This document shows, piece after piece, positions 15,756 through 25,402 of a stretch of DNA of 38,836 nt. Under the pieces are notes generated by a model. That model did not search any database, was not told where the DNA came from, and saw only the letters and a list, made by a program, of their open reading frames with translations. Within the stretch, counting starts at the first letter, position 1. Each line of letters begins with the position of its first letter. Made by a program: the position numbers and the translations under genes. Source of the stretch: Prevotella sp. UBA7764 (GTDB lineage Bacteria > Bacteroidota > Bacteroidia > Bacteroidales > Bacteroidaceae); contig DLDU01000026.1 of assembly GCA_002481295.1 (NCBI GenBank), positions 2,364 through 41,199 of the forward strand, written 5' to 3'.

Positions 15756-18719
15756 ATGAAGAAAAACAACAAGACATTGCCCAAATGGCTCTATGTGTCA
15801 TTGACGGGTTGTATGCTGACGCTTCCGCTTAGCGTGTGGAGTCAGGGAAAGACCATCACGGGTAGCGTGGTCGATGCTGATGACGGCAGTCCGCTCATGG
15901 ATGCCACCATCATGGTGGAAGGCAGTAAAGACGGTACCGTCACCGACATGGACGGTAATTTCAAGATGAACGTCAATGGTCCATCCCGCAAGTTAAGCGT
16001 CTCGTATCTCGGCTACGACACTCAGGAGGTGAGCATCACCAACGGCACGCTCGTCATCAAGTTGCACAGCACACAGCGCAACCTCAATGAGGTGGTCGTC
16101 GTGGGCTATGGTACCACACGGCGCAGCGACCTGACCGGTTCGGTGTCTACCGTACAGTCCAAGGACTTCAACAAGGGACTGGTGAGCAGCCCGGAGCAAC
16201 TCATCAACGGCAAGGTGGCCGGTGTGCAGATCATGTCAAACAGCGGTTCGGCTACCGCGGGCTCCACAATCCGCATCCGTGGCGGTGCCTCGCTCAACGC
16301 CAGCAACGACCCGCTCATCGTCCTCGACGGCATACCCTTGGAGCAAGGCGGCATATCGGGCAACGGCAGCAACTTCCTGAGCCTGATCAACCCAAACGAC
16401 ATCGAGAGCATGACTGTACTCAAAGACGCTTCATCCACGGCCATCTATGGTTCGCGTGCTTCCAACGGTGTCATCATCATCACCACGAAAAAAGGTGCCA
16501 AAGGAAAGCTGCGCGTCAATTTCAGCACCACCAACAGCTTGCAGACCCGTACGCGCATGATCGACATGATGAGCCGCGACGAGTTTGTCAATACCATCAA
16601 CACCCAAGGCACCGCTGCACAGCGGGCTTTGCTTGGCAACGACAATACCGACTGGAACAACCAAGTCTATCGCACCGCCTTCGGCACCGACAACAATCTG
16701 AGCCTCTCGGGCACTGCGGGCTTCCTGCCCTTCCGTGTGTCTACGGGATTCTACAATCAGGACGGACTCGTGCGCAAGGACAACGCCAAGCGATGGACCG
16801 GCAACGTGGTGCTCAACCCCTCTTTTTTCCAAGACCATCTGAAGCTCACACTCAACGTCAAGGGTACTTATAATAAGAACAGCTTCTACAACGGCAGTGC
16901 CATCTGGGCCGCCGCCACCTTCAACCCCACCCTGCCTGTCTACGCCGACAATACCACTTATGGCGGATACAACGAGGCACTGGATGCCTCGGGCGTTCCT
17001 GTCAACGGCGGCGTGTGCAACCCACGCGGACTGGTCGACCAATATGACTCGCGCTCCACGGTGAAGCGCCTCATCGGCAGCTTTGACGTGGACTACAAGC
17101 TCCATTTCTTCCCCGACGTGAAACTCCACGCCACCGTGGGCACTGACATCGCCCGAGGCGAAGGCACAGTATATGTGCCCACCACAGCAGCCTCGAACTT
17201 CTCCACCCTGGGACTGGACTACAGCTATGGCCCTCAGAAAAACACCAACCAGCTGATGACACTCTACGCCAACTACAGCCACTACTTTGAACCCGCACGA
17301 AGCAACGTGGAGGTGACTGCCGGATACGACTATCAGTACTGGAAGAGCACCACACCGATGTATGTCACACGCAACGCCAATGGCGACGATCTCTCTACCG
17401 TCAAGGCCAGCGACTACCGCCATGTGCTGAAATCTTACTATGGCCGTCTGAACTATTCCTTCGACAGTCGCTACCTGCTCACGGCAACTCTCCGCCGCGA
17501 CGGCACCTCACGCTTCTCTGGCGACAACCGCTGGGGCACCTTCCCATCGGTAGCACTCGGATGGACGATGACTCAGGAGAAATGGCTCAAGGACAGCAAG
17601 GTCCTCAGCAACCTGAAACTGCGCGCCAGCTATGGTGTCACAGGACAGCAGGACGGCATCGGCAACTACAACTATCTGCCGGTCTACACACAAAGCGTCG
17701 CCGGTGCCGAGGCGATGATGAACGGCGAGTATATCCTCACCTATCGCCCCGAGGCATACGTCTCAAACCTGAAATGGGAGACAACAAAGTCATGGGACTT
17801 CGGTCTGGACTTCGGATTCCTTGGCAACCGCATCACCGGCAGCCTGGACTACTACACACGCAAGACCGAAGACTTGCTCGCCACTGTGCCCTCTGCCGCC
17901 GGTACCAACTTCGCCAAGAGCATTCTGACCAATGTGGGCAACGTGGACTCCCACGGACTGGAAGCTTCGCTCAACGTCACACCCATACAGACCAAGGACT
18001 GGCAATGGAACCTGAGCTACAACATCACATGGGAACAGATGAAGGTCAAGAACCTTTCGCTCGTCAAGGGCTCGCAGGCTACCAACGTGCTCGTCGGACC
18101 GAGCATCGACTCCTATCAGTTCCAAGTGCTCTCCGAGGGCTACGAGCCCTATATGTTCTATCTCTATCATCAGCTCTACGACCCTGCCACGGGCAAACCG
18201 GTCGAAGGTGCGTATGCTGACCTCAACGGCGACGGCGTCATCAACTCTGAAGACCGCTACCGCTATAAGTCGCCGGCTCCCGACGTGATGATGGGACTGA
18301 GCACCTCGCTGCGCTGGCACTCGCTGACACTGAGCACCTCGCTGCGCGCCAACATCGGCAACTATGTCTACAACGGCATGGCCATGAACACCGGCGCCTG
18401 GGAGACCGTGAGCTACAACGCCTACCAGCTCAACAACCTCAACCGCAGCTATCTCGCCACAGGATTTCAGACACGCCAGCATCTGTCCGACTACTATGTC
18501 GAAAACGCCTCCTTTGTGAAGATGGACAATCTCTCGCTGAGCTATGACTTCGGCAGACTCAACCGCTGGATCGCCGACCTGACCGTCTCGGCACTCGTGC
18601 AGAATGTGTTCACCATCACCAACTACGACGGTGTCGACCCCGAGGTGCCCAACGGCATGGACAGTAGCTTCTACCCACGTCCAAGAACCTATTCGCTCAG
18701 TATCGGACTACAATTCTAA
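15756..18719 (+). CDS. SusC-like TonB-dependent transporter (galactan locus)
   Basis: The 987-residue protein has a signal peptide (1-30) and a CarboxypepD_reg-like domain (~32-105; GSVVDADDGSPLMDATIMVE, VSYLGYDTQEV). The TonB-box region NEVVVVGYGT is at 111-120. A plug (~122-250, with VAGVQIMSNSGSATAGSTIR) and a long barrel ending SIGLQF complete it. It should form the outer-membrane channel for galacto-oligosaccharides, gated by the SusD lipoprotein encoded 12 nt downstream. It is the first gene of a five-gene operon facing the HTCS-like regulator. SusC/SusD identity is certain; the galactan substrate is inferred from the GH53 and GH2 enzymes. Confidence 0.95.
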   Translation: MKKNNKTLPKWLYVSLTGCMLTLPLSVWSQGKTITGSVVDADDGSPLMDATIMVEGSKDGTVTDMDGNFKMNVNGPSRKLSVSYLGYDTQEVSITNGTLVIKLHSTQRNLNEVVVVGYGTTRRSDLTGSVSTVQSKDFNKGLVSSPEQLINGKVAGVQIMSNSGSATAGSTIRIRGGASLNASNDPLIVLDGIPLEQGGISGNGSNFLSLINPNDIESMTVLKDASSTAIYGSRASNGVIIITTKKGAKGKLRVNFSTTNSLQTRTRMIDMMSRDEFVNTINTQGTAAQRALLGNDNTDWNNQVYRTAFGTDNNLSLSGTAGFLPFRVSTGFYNQDGLVRKDNAKRWTGNVVLNPSFFQDHLKLTLNVKGTYNKNSFYNGSAIWAAATFNPTLPVYADNTTYGGYNEALDASGVPVNGGVCNPRGLVDQYDSRSTVKRLIGSFDVDYKLHFFPDVKLHATVGTDIARGEGTVYVPTTAASNFSTLGLDYSYGPQKNTNQLMTLYANYSHYFEPARSNVEVTAGYDYQYWKSTTPMYVTRNANGDDLSTVKASDYRHVLKSYYGRLNYSFDSRYLLTATLRRDGTSRFSGDNRWGTFPSVALGWTMTQEKWLKDSKVLSNLKLRASYGVTGQQDGIGNYNYLPVYTQSVAGAEAMMNGEYILTYRPEAYVSNLKWETTKSWDFGLDFGFLGNRITGSLDYYTRKTEDLLATVPSAAGTNFAKSILTNVGNVDSHGLEASLNVTPIQTKDWQWNLSYNITWEQMKVKNLSLVKGSQATNVLVGPSIDSYQFQVLSEGYEPYMFYLYHQLYDPATGKPVEGAYADLNGDGVINSEDRYRYKSPAPDVMMGLSTSLRWHSLTLSTSLRANIGNYVYNGMAMNTGAWETVSYNAYQLNNLNRSYLATGFQTRQHLSDYYVENASFVKMDNLSLSYDFGRLNRWIADLTVSALVQNVFTITNYDGVDPEVPNGMDSSFYPRPRTYSLSIGLQF

Positions 18720-18731
18720 ACACTCTCAACC

Positions 18732-20315
18732 ATGAAAAGAACATCTATTATCAACCACATACTTCTGGCCGGCGCTCTGACGGTCTCGCTCTCGGCGTGC
18801 ACAGAAAGCCTCGACCAGTTCCCTCACACCGAGACCACTTCAAAAGAGGTCTACAACACCACAGAAAACTATCGCGCCGTGCTCGGCAAGATCTACACGT
18901 CGATGACCACCACCGGCCAGGGCAAGGGCGGTGACAATGCCGATCTCTCCAGCAACGAGGGACAAGACTACATACGTGACCTCTTCAACCTGCAGGAGGA
19001 CGGCACCGACGAGGTGGCCTCTACCTGGCTGTCGGGCGACAAGACGGGCGACCTGACCTATCTCTCCTGGGATGCTAACGACCCGTGGGTGGCGGATATG
19101 TATTACCGCATCTACTACAACATCGCGCTGTGCAACGAGTTTCTGCGTCATTGCTCACCCGAGACGGTAGCTGCTGCCACCGGCACTGACCAGGACAACC
19201 TGCGGCACTATCGTGCCGAAGCCCGCTTCATGCGTGCGCTGTTCTATTACCATGCCCTCGACCTCTTCCGCTACATTCCCTTCGTGACGGAAAACGATCC
19301 CGTGGGCAGCTTCACGCCTCCGCGCTACGAGCCGCAGCAGACCTTCGACTATATCGAAAGTGAACTGAAGGACTGCGTGACCGACCTCTACCCGGCCAGC
19401 GAATGTCCTTACGGACGTGCTTCGCAGGGCGCCGCCTACACGCTGCTCGCCCGTCTCTATCTCAATGCCGAGGTCTACACGGGCAAACAGAAATACACCG
19501 AATGCATCCAAGCCTGCAACAATGCCATCGACCAGGGCTATACCCTCCACAGCGACTATGCACAGCTCTTCAACGCCGACAACGACAAGCGCACCGACGA
19601 GATCATCTTCGCACTGCCCGTCGACGCCAAGCACACCGTGACGTGGGGCACCACCACTTATATCATCTGCGGTGAACTCGGCAACACCTCGGCCGATCTC
19701 AACCCTGCCGACTATGGCGTGACAAAAGCCTGGGGCATGTTCCGCTCTCGTGGAGAACTGACCTCAAAGTTTGCCGACGGCGACAACCGCTTCATGTTCT
19801 TCACCAAGGGACAAAGCCAGTATCTCGAAAAAATCGACGATCAGACTCAGGGCTACTTCCCCATCAAATGGACCAACATGACCGATGACGGGCAGCAAGC
19901 CTCCAACACAGCCGATGGTGGCGTGAACACCGACTTTCCGCTTTTCCGTCTGGCCGACGTCTACCTGATGTATGCCGAGGCTGTCGTTCGCGGTGGGCAA
20001 GGCGGATCGCTCAACCAGGCGCTCGACTATGTCAACGCTCTGCGCCGGCGTGCCTTTGGCAACAACAGCGGCAACATCAAGGTCAACGAGCTCACCACCG
20101 ACTTCCTGCTCGACGAGCGCGCACGTGAACTCTATCTCGAATGCCAGCGCCGCACAGACCTCATCCGCTTCGGTGCCTTCACCACCTCGAAATATCTCTG
20201 GCAGTGGAAGGGCGGTACCAAGGAGGGCATGGCCGTAGACAACAAGTACAACATCTACCCCATACCGACCACCGACCTGACTGCAAATCCCAACCTGTAT
20301 AACGAAAACTATTGA
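18732..20315 (+). CDS. SusD/RagB-family glycan-binding lipoprotein
   Basis: The 527-residue lipoprotein (Cys23 in SLSACTES) shows the family pattern. It has DQFPHTETTSKEVYNT near the N-terminus, the TPR-like helices YRAEARFMRALFYYHALDLF (~157-180) and AAYTLLARLYLNAEVYTG. The C-terminal signature is LDERARELYLECQRRTDLIR, ending in IYPIPTTDLTANPNL. It caps the SusC channel at the cell surface and captures oligosaccharides. It is 12 nt from SusC and 12 nt from the next lipoprotein gene, so it is tightly co-transcribed. Confidence 0.95.
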   Translation: MKRTSIINHILLAGALTVSLSACTESLDQFPHTETTSKEVYNTTENYRAVLGKIYTSMTTTGQGKGGDNADLSSNEGQDYIRDLFNLQEDGTDEVASTWLSGDKTGDLTYLSWDANDPWVADMYYRIYYNIALCNEFLRHCSPETVAAATGTDQDNLRHYRAEARFMRALFYYHALDLFRYIPFVTENDPVGSFTPPRYEPQQTFDYIESELKDCVTDLYPASECPYGRASQGAAYTLLARLYLNAEVYTGKQKYTECIQACNNAIDQGYTLHSDYAQLFNADNDKRTDEIIFALPVDAKHTVTWGTTTYIICGELGNTSADLNPADYGVTKAWGMFRSRGELTSKFADGDNRFMFFTKGQSQYLEKIDDQTQGYFPIKWTNMTDDGQQASNTADGGVNTDFPLFRLADVYLMYAEAVVRGGQGGSLNQALDYVNALRRRAFGNNSGNIKVNELTTDFLLDERARELYLECQRRTDLIRFGAFTTSKYLWQWKGGTKEGMAVDNKYNIYPIPTTDLTANPNLYNENY

Positions 20316-20327
20316 TCAACAAGCACC

Positions 20328-21677
20328 ATGAACAAACTATTATATCGTTTCATCATCGTGGCGGCCGTCATTGCCAGCCTGTGCAGTTGTAACAAGGACG
20401 GTGACCTTATCTTCCTCAACGGCTTCGGCTCGTCATCGCTCGTGGCCTCCACCGACGAGGTAGCACTCTCTACCGCCAACAAAGCAAAGATCGTGTTGTC
20501 GCTGGCATGGAAAAATCCCGACCTGCTGACATCCGACTCCACCAAGACTACCGCCGACGGACTGCTGAAGACTTATCTGCAAGTCTCGGCCAACGAGAAT
20601 TTCGAAAACTGCGCACAAACCACAGTGACCAATCTCTCCAAAGCCTACACCGGCGACGACCTGAACAGTCTGGCCAAAGGACTCGGACTGACACCCGACG
20701 CGCAGTCTCCGCTCTACTTCCGCATCATGTCGAAAGAGGGCGACAACATGTCTCCTGCCTACAGCAATGTGTGCAAGGTGATGGTCACGCCCTTTACCAT
20801 ACACATGAACAGCGTCGACGTGCTCAACAAGGACAAGACCGATGTCATCGCCCAACTGTTCTCACCCACGGAAAACGGCATCTACACCGGATACATAAAA
20901 GCTACGGCATGGCTCAACTGCTGGTTCCAGGAAAAGGACGGCACGATGTGGGGCAACTATGGCGCCGACGGCCATGAGTTTGAACTCTCTGATGCCTCCG
21001 ACGCATGGAACTGCTGGTTTGCCGACGGCAAGGGCGACTGGTATGTCACCGTGGACACGAAGAGCAAGACCTGGAGTGCTGCCAACATCATGACAGTAGA
21101 AGTAAACGGTACGGACCTAACCTACGACAGTTCGACTGACTCGTGGAGCGCCGTGATGAAGGTGGACGACAACACCCGACTGACCGCACAGGCCGACGCA
21201 AAGGAGTACAACACAACGACTCGTACATCGAGTTCCAAGGACATCAGCCTCGCCCTCGCTGACACCACGCTCGCCAAGGGCGGCACATACACCGTGACAC
21301 TCGCCATTCAGCCCGCCGACGCGCAGTTCCACTTCTCCGTGGTGGAGGGTGAGAAGAAACCCGACGAAAAGCCTCAGACGCCACTGCCCGCTACCCTCTC
21401 GATGTATTCCAAAGATGGCAGCACGCTGCTTGCCACCCTCAATCAGACTGAAACCAAGGGCGTGTATACCGGCACCTATAAAGCCTCGCAGTGGGAGAAC
21501 TTTAAATTTGTCGATACGGAGAATGGCATCTGGTACGGCTCTGATCCCAGCAACCTGTTCACACTGTCTTCGGCCGATGATGCCTGGAGCATCTGGTTCA
21601 AGGATGATTTTGAGTCGGGAACCGTGCTGACCGTCACTGCCGACCTCAACACGATGTCGTGGAGCTACAGCAAATAG
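20328..21677 (+). CDS. SusE/SusF-type surface glycan-binding lipoprotein
   Basis: The 449-residue lipoprotein (Cys21, ASLCSCNKDG) has an N-terminal SusE-like domain (~28-155; STANKAKIVLSLAWKNPD, SPLYFRIMSKEGD). Two homologous C-terminal modules follow, at ~157-250 and ~355-449. Each carries the same pattern: G-Y-T-G, K-A-x-x-W, then a WYG or WGN turn, F-x-L-S-x-A-x-D-A-W and a closing T-W-S or S-W-S. A middle module (~255-340) separates them. The Trp-rich duplicated modules are the probable carbohydrate-binding sites. Position after SusD matches the surface glycan-binding protein of Bacteroides galactan loci (BT4669-like). The specificity for beta-1,4-galactan is inferred from context. Confidence 0.85.
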   Translation: MNKLLYRFIIVAAVIASLCSCNKDGDLIFLNGFGSSSLVASTDEVALSTANKAKIVLSLAWKNPDLLTSDSTKTTADGLLKTYLQVSANENFENCAQTTVTNLSKAYTGDDLNSLAKGLGLTPDAQSPLYFRIMSKEGDNMSPAYSNVCKVMVTPFTIHMNSVDVLNKDKTDVIAQLFSPTENGIYTGYIKATAWLNCWFQEKDGTMWGNYGADGHEFELSDASDAWNCWFADGKGDWYVTVDTKSKTWSAANIMTVEVNGTDLTYDSSTDSWSAVMKVDDNTRLTAQADAKEYNTTTRTSSSKDISLALADTTLAKGGTYTVTLAIQPADAQFHFSVVEGEKKPDEKPQTPLPATLSMYSKDGSTLLATLNQTETKGVYTGTYKASQWENFKFVDTENGIWYGSDPSNLFTLSSADDAWSIWFKDDFESGTVLTVTADLNTMSWSYSK

Positions 21678-21736
21678 TTTTTTCACACCGTAAGATAATA
21701 AATCCTCAATCATCAACATATATAAATAAGGAACAC

Positions 21737-22783
21737 ATGAAAAAGATGAATATCCTGAAAGCGGCTGCTGCCGCACTGCTCAGTCTGTTTGCCGTCTCGC
21801 TCTCGGCATGCAGCGACGAAAACACGGTGGGGGCACAGACCGCCAAGACCTACGACATGAGTGGCTTTGCCAAGGGTGCCGACGTGAGTTGGCTCACCGA
21901 GATGGAGGCCAACGACATTGCCTTCTACGACGCTACGGGACGCAAGAATGACTGCATGAAGATCCTGCGGTCCTTAGGCATGAACGCCATCCGACTGCGT
22001 GTCTGGGTGGATCCCGCCGACGGATGGTGCGGGCAGCAAGACGTGGTCGCCAAAGCCGTCCGTGCCCACAACCTCGGCATGAGGCTGATGATCGACTTCC
22101 ACTATTCCGACTCCTGGGCTGATCCCAGCAAGCAAAACATTCCGGAAGCCTGGAAAAACTACACACTGGAGGAGATGAAGCAAGCCGTAGCCAACCATAC
22201 CAGGACCGTGCTGGAAGCGCTGAAAAAGGCTGGCATCGACAGCGTGGAATGGGTGCAAGTGGGCAACGAGACCACTACGGGAATGCTTTGGCCGATGGGT
22301 AAAGTCTCCGACGGCAACTTCGCCAACTTCGCCCAATTGGTCAATGCGGGCTACGATGCCGCCAAAGAGGTCTATCCCAAGACCAAGGTCATCGTGCACG
22401 TGGACCAGGGCAACAAGCTCGGTAAGTTCACTTGGCTCTTCGACGGACTGAAAGCCGCCGGAGGCAAGTGGGATGTCATCGGTATGAGTCTCTATCCCGG
22501 CGACAGCGACTGGACCACGGAAGTAGCCGACTGCCTCGCCAACATCGACAAGTTGAAGCAACGCTATGGCACCGATATCGTCATCAGCGAGGTAGGCATG
22601 GACTGGAACTCGGAGCAGGCTGAGCCCTGCCTCAGGCATCTCGTCGACGGGGCGAAAAAGGTGCCGGCCTGCGAGGGTATCTTCTACTGGGAGCCTGAAT
22701 GCTACAACGGATGGAAGCAATATGCCAAAGGAGCTTTCGACAACAGTGGAAAACCGACCAAGGCCCTCGATGCCTTCAAATGA
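21737..22783 (+). CDS. GH53 arabinogalactan endo-beta-1,4-galactanase
   Basis: I start at ATG 21737 (preceded by AAGGAACAC), which gives a lipoprotein signal with Cys25; the open frame runs further upstream but overlaps the previous gene. The 348-residue enzyme has the clan-A TIM barrel of GH53: GADVSWLTEME (48-58), NAIRLRVWVDP (83-93), DFHYSDSWADP (120-130). The acid/base Glu178 is in QVGNETTTGMLWP and the nucleophile Glu285 in ISEVGMDW. EGIFYWEPECYNGW ends the barrel. It should cut the beta-1,4-galactan backbone of type I (arabino)galactan. The lipid anchor suggests action on the outer-membrane surface, making oligosaccharides for the SusCD pair. Confidence 0.95.
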   Translation: MKKMNILKAAAAALLSLFAVSLSACSDENTVGAQTAKTYDMSGFAKGADVSWLTEMEANDIAFYDATGRKNDCMKILRSLGMNAIRLRVWVDPADGWCGQQDVVAKAVRAHNLGMRLMIDFHYSDSWADPSKQNIPEAWKNYTLEEMKQAVANHTRTVLEALKKAGIDSVEWVQVGNETTTGMLWPMGKVSDGNFANFAQLVNAGYDAAKEVYPKTKVIVHVDQGNKLGKFTWLFDGLKAAGGKWDVIGMSLYPGDSDWTTEVADCLANIDKLKQRYGTDIVISEVGMDWNSEQAEPCLRHLVDGAKKVPACEGIFYWEPECYNGWKQYAKGAFDNSGKPTKALDAFK

Positions 22784-22810
22784 AGTAACATACTTAAATA
22801 AACGATACAG

Positions 22811-25297
22811 ATGAAACCATTCACCATCCTCTTTTTGTCCTTACTGGCCACCGCGCCTGCATCGGCACTCGCCAAGAGCCGTGTCTTGAGTCAGCACCAG
22901 GAAGTCAACTTGCAACAAGGCTGGCTTTTCTCGCGCGACAGCCTCCACTGGCAATCCGTCTCCATTCCCCACGACTGGGCTATCAGTGGCCCCTTTGACA
23001 AGAAATGGGACTTGCAGTATGTGGCTATCACTCAAAACGGCGAGAAGGAGAAAAGCGAGAAGTCGGGACGCTCGGGCGCACTGCCCTGGATAGGCCGAGG
23101 CTTCTACCGCCGCACGCTGTCCGTACCGAAGCGTGCCACCCACGCCTACCTCCAGTTCGACGGTGCCATGAGCGAGCCTCACGTCTATATCAATGGCAAA
23201 CTGGCAGGATGGTGGGCCTATGGCTACAACGCCTTCCGCATCGACATCACTCCTTATATGATGAAGGGACGCAGCAACGAGGTCGTCGTCAGCCTCAACA
23301 ATCGCGAGGAGAGCAGTCGATGGTACCCGGGCGGAGGGCTCTACCGCCCTGTCAGCCTCATCCTCACCGGCAAGGCGTTTCTCGACCCATGGCAGTGCTT
23401 CCTCTACACCGAGAAGGCTGACGCCAACGAGGCTACACTGGTCTACAGCGACAATGTCAAGGGTGGACAGGGCGAGCAGCTCTGTGAGCGGATACAGCTC
23501 TACGCACCCGACGGACAAGTGGTGGCAACAGCCGAGAGCAAGGTGGGCAACGACGGAAAGGTCGGTCTGCGCCTCCGGGTAGCCCGCCCACAACTGTGGT
23601 CACCGGAGACACCAACGCTCTATCAGGCCAAGATCGAACTCGTCAAAGGGCAAGGCCGACACGCCACCGTCGTGGACAGCCGCACAATGAAGACAGGCAT
23701 CCGCACGATCACCTTCTCGCGTGAGCATGGCTTCCAGCTCAACGGCGTGAGCCGTAAGTTCCAAGGCGTATGCCTCCACCACGACCTCGGACCGCTCGGC
23801 ACCGCTGTCAACAAGGCGGCGCTCATCCGCCAGGTGAAGATTCTCAAAGACATGGGCTGCGACGCCATCCGCACGTCCCACAACATGCCGTCGACAATGC
23901 AGATGGAGGTCTACGACTCGCTGGGCATGATGGTCATGGCCGAGAGCTTCGACATGTGGCGCTATCCTAAGTGCAAGAACGGCTACGCCCGCTTCTTCGA
24001 CCAATGGGCCGACAAGGACATCGAGCACCTCGTACGCAACCACCGCAACCATCCCTCGCTGGTGATGTACTCCATCGGCAACGAGATACCGGAACAGTGG
24101 AGCCAGGAGGGCGTCGCCATCGCACGACGTCTGCAGGACATCTGCCATCGCCTCGACCCTACCCGACAGGTCACACAAGGCATGGACCGTGCCGAGGACG
24201 CGCTGAAATCGGGCTTCGCACAAGTGATGGACATCCCAGGATTTAACTACCGCGTGTATAAATATGACCGCAACATCTCGAAACTGCCCCAAGGCTTCCT
24301 CCTTGGCAGCGAGACGGCCTCTACAGTAAGCAGCCGTGGCGTGTATAAGTTCCCCGTGATCGTATCGGACAAGAATGTTTACCCCGACGGACAATGCTCG
24401 AGCTACGACACCGAGTACTGTTCTTGGAGCAACCTGCCCGAAAGCGACTTCATGGCTCAGGACGACAAGGACTACACCATCGGGCAGTTTGTCTGGACAG
24501 GCTTTGACTATCTCGGCGAGCCCACGCCCTACGACACCTACTGGCCGTCGCGCAGCAGCTATTTCGGCATCTGCGACCTCGCCGGACTGCCCAAGGACCG
24601 CTACTATCTCTACCGCTCGGTATGGAACCGCCACGACCACACCGTCCATCTGCTGCCCCACTGGACTTGGCCAGGACGCGAAGGCAAGGTGACACCGGTG
24701 ATGTGCTACACCGACTACGACGAGGCTGAGCTCTTCGTCAACGGCAAGAGCCAGGGCAGACGTCATAAGACGGGACGCATGTCGGTGTCGGCGACCGCTG
24801 GGAAACTCGTCGAGAAGATGAGCAAGGAGATCACCGACAGCCTCCTCTCGCGCTACCGTCTGATGTGGGACAGCGTGGCCTACGAGCCCGGTGAGCTCAA
24901 GGTGGTCGTCTATGACAAAAACGGAAAAGCCGCCGGGGAAGAGACTGTGCATACCGCCGGTGACCCTGCCGCTCTGAGCCTCACTGCTGACAAAGACACG
25001 CTCCTTGCTGACGGCAACGATCTGAGCTACATCACCGTGGCACTGACCGACAAAGACGGCAACCTCTGTCCCGACGCTGCCGATGACATCCACGTCGAGG
25101 GCTCGGGGGCTGGCACCTTCCAGGGCATCTGCAATGGCGACGCTACCTCGCTGGAGCGCTTCACCGAACCTCACATGCATCTCTTCCACGGCATGCTCGT
25201 GGCCACTGTCAGAAGCGGACACAAGCCGGGAACCATCACGGTGAAGGTCAGCACGGCAAGCGGTATCAGACAAACCATCACCATCGCCGTGAAGTAA
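22811..25297 (+). CDS. GH2 beta-galactosidase
   Basis: The 828-residue enzyme has a signal peptide (1-21) and no lipobox Cys, so it is probably periplasmic. Domains in order: a jelly-roll sugar-binding domain (~30-187; SIPHDWAISGPFD, FYRRTLSVPK), an Ig-like domain (~190-300), a catalytic TIM barrel (~302-590), a DUF4982 domain (~625-715; YTDYDEAELFVNGKSQG) and a C-terminal Ig-like domain (~725-828). The acid/base is Glu425 in SIGNEIPEQ and the nucleophile is Glu501 in GSETAS. In this operon it should release galactose from galacto-oligosaccharides imported by SusCD. Beta-galactosidase is the likeliest GH2 activity here, but GH2 motifs alone do not exclude others. It is the last gene before a terminator. 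Confidence 0.92.
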   Translation: MKPFTILFLSLLATAPASALAKSRVLSQHQEVNLQQGWLFSRDSLHWQSVSIPHDWAISGPFDKKWDLQYVAITQNGEKEKSEKSGRSGALPWIGRGFYRRTLSVPKRATHAYLQFDGAMSEPHVYINGKLAGWWAYGYNAFRIDITPYMMKGRSNEVVVSLNNREESSRWYPGGGLYRPVSLILTGKAFLDPWQCFLYTEKADANEATLVYSDNVKGGQGEQLCERIQLYAPDGQVVATAESKVGNDGKVGLRLRVARPQLWSPETPTLYQAKIELVKGQGRHATVVDSRTMKTGIRTITFSREHGFQLNGVSRKFQGVCLHHDLGPLGTAVNKAALIRQVKILKDMGCDAIRTSHNMPSTMQMEVYDSLGMMVMAESFDMWRYPKCKNGYARFFDQWADKDIEHLVRNHRNHPSLVMYSIGNEIPEQWSQEGVAIARRLQDICHRLDPTRQVTQGMDRAEDALKSGFAQVMDIPGFNYRVYKYDRNISKLPQGFLLGSETASTVSSRGVYKFPVIVSDKNVYPDGQCSSYDTEYCSWSNLPESDFMAQDDKDYTIGQFVWTGFDYLGEPTPYDTYWPSRSSYFGICDLAGLPKDRYYLYRSVWNRHDHTVHLLPHWTWPGREGKVTPVMCYTDYDEAELFVNGKSQGRRHKTGRMSVSATAGKLVEKMSKEITDSLLSRYRLMWDSVAYEPGELKVVVYDKNGKAAGEETVHTAGDPAALSLTADKDTLLADGNDLSYITVALTDKDGNLCPDAADDIHVEGSGAGTFQGICNGDATSLERFTEPHMHLFHGMLVATVRSGHKPGTITVKVSTASGIRQTITIAVK

Positions 25298-25323
25298 AGT
25301 CACCGGCGATACAACCATAAGGG

Positions 25324-25352
25324 CGAAAAGCATCAGATCCTGATGCTTTTCG
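25324..25352. terminator. Terminator of the galactan operon
   Basis: A perfect 12-bp inverted repeat (CGAAAAGCATCA 25324-25335 and TGATGCTTTTCG 25341-25352) with a 5-nt loop lies 27 nt after the GH2 stop. The TTTT near the end of the right arm and the AAAA in the left arm could serve termination on either strand. Confidence 0.75.
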
Positions 25353-25384
25353 TTTGCAGATATAGCGTAAAACTCGTATATTTG
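25353..25384 (+). promoter_or_regulatory. Complete Bacteroidota-type promoter (-33 and -7)
   Basis: TTTG at 25353-25356 and TATATTTG at 25377-25384 are separated by 20 nt, matching the -33/-7 arrangement of Bacteroidota. The -33 box abuts the upstream terminator. It should drive the unknown gene starting at 25403, with a leader of about 14 nt. Confidence 0.8.
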
Positions 25385-25402
25385 CAGAAAAAAACACAGA
25401 CG

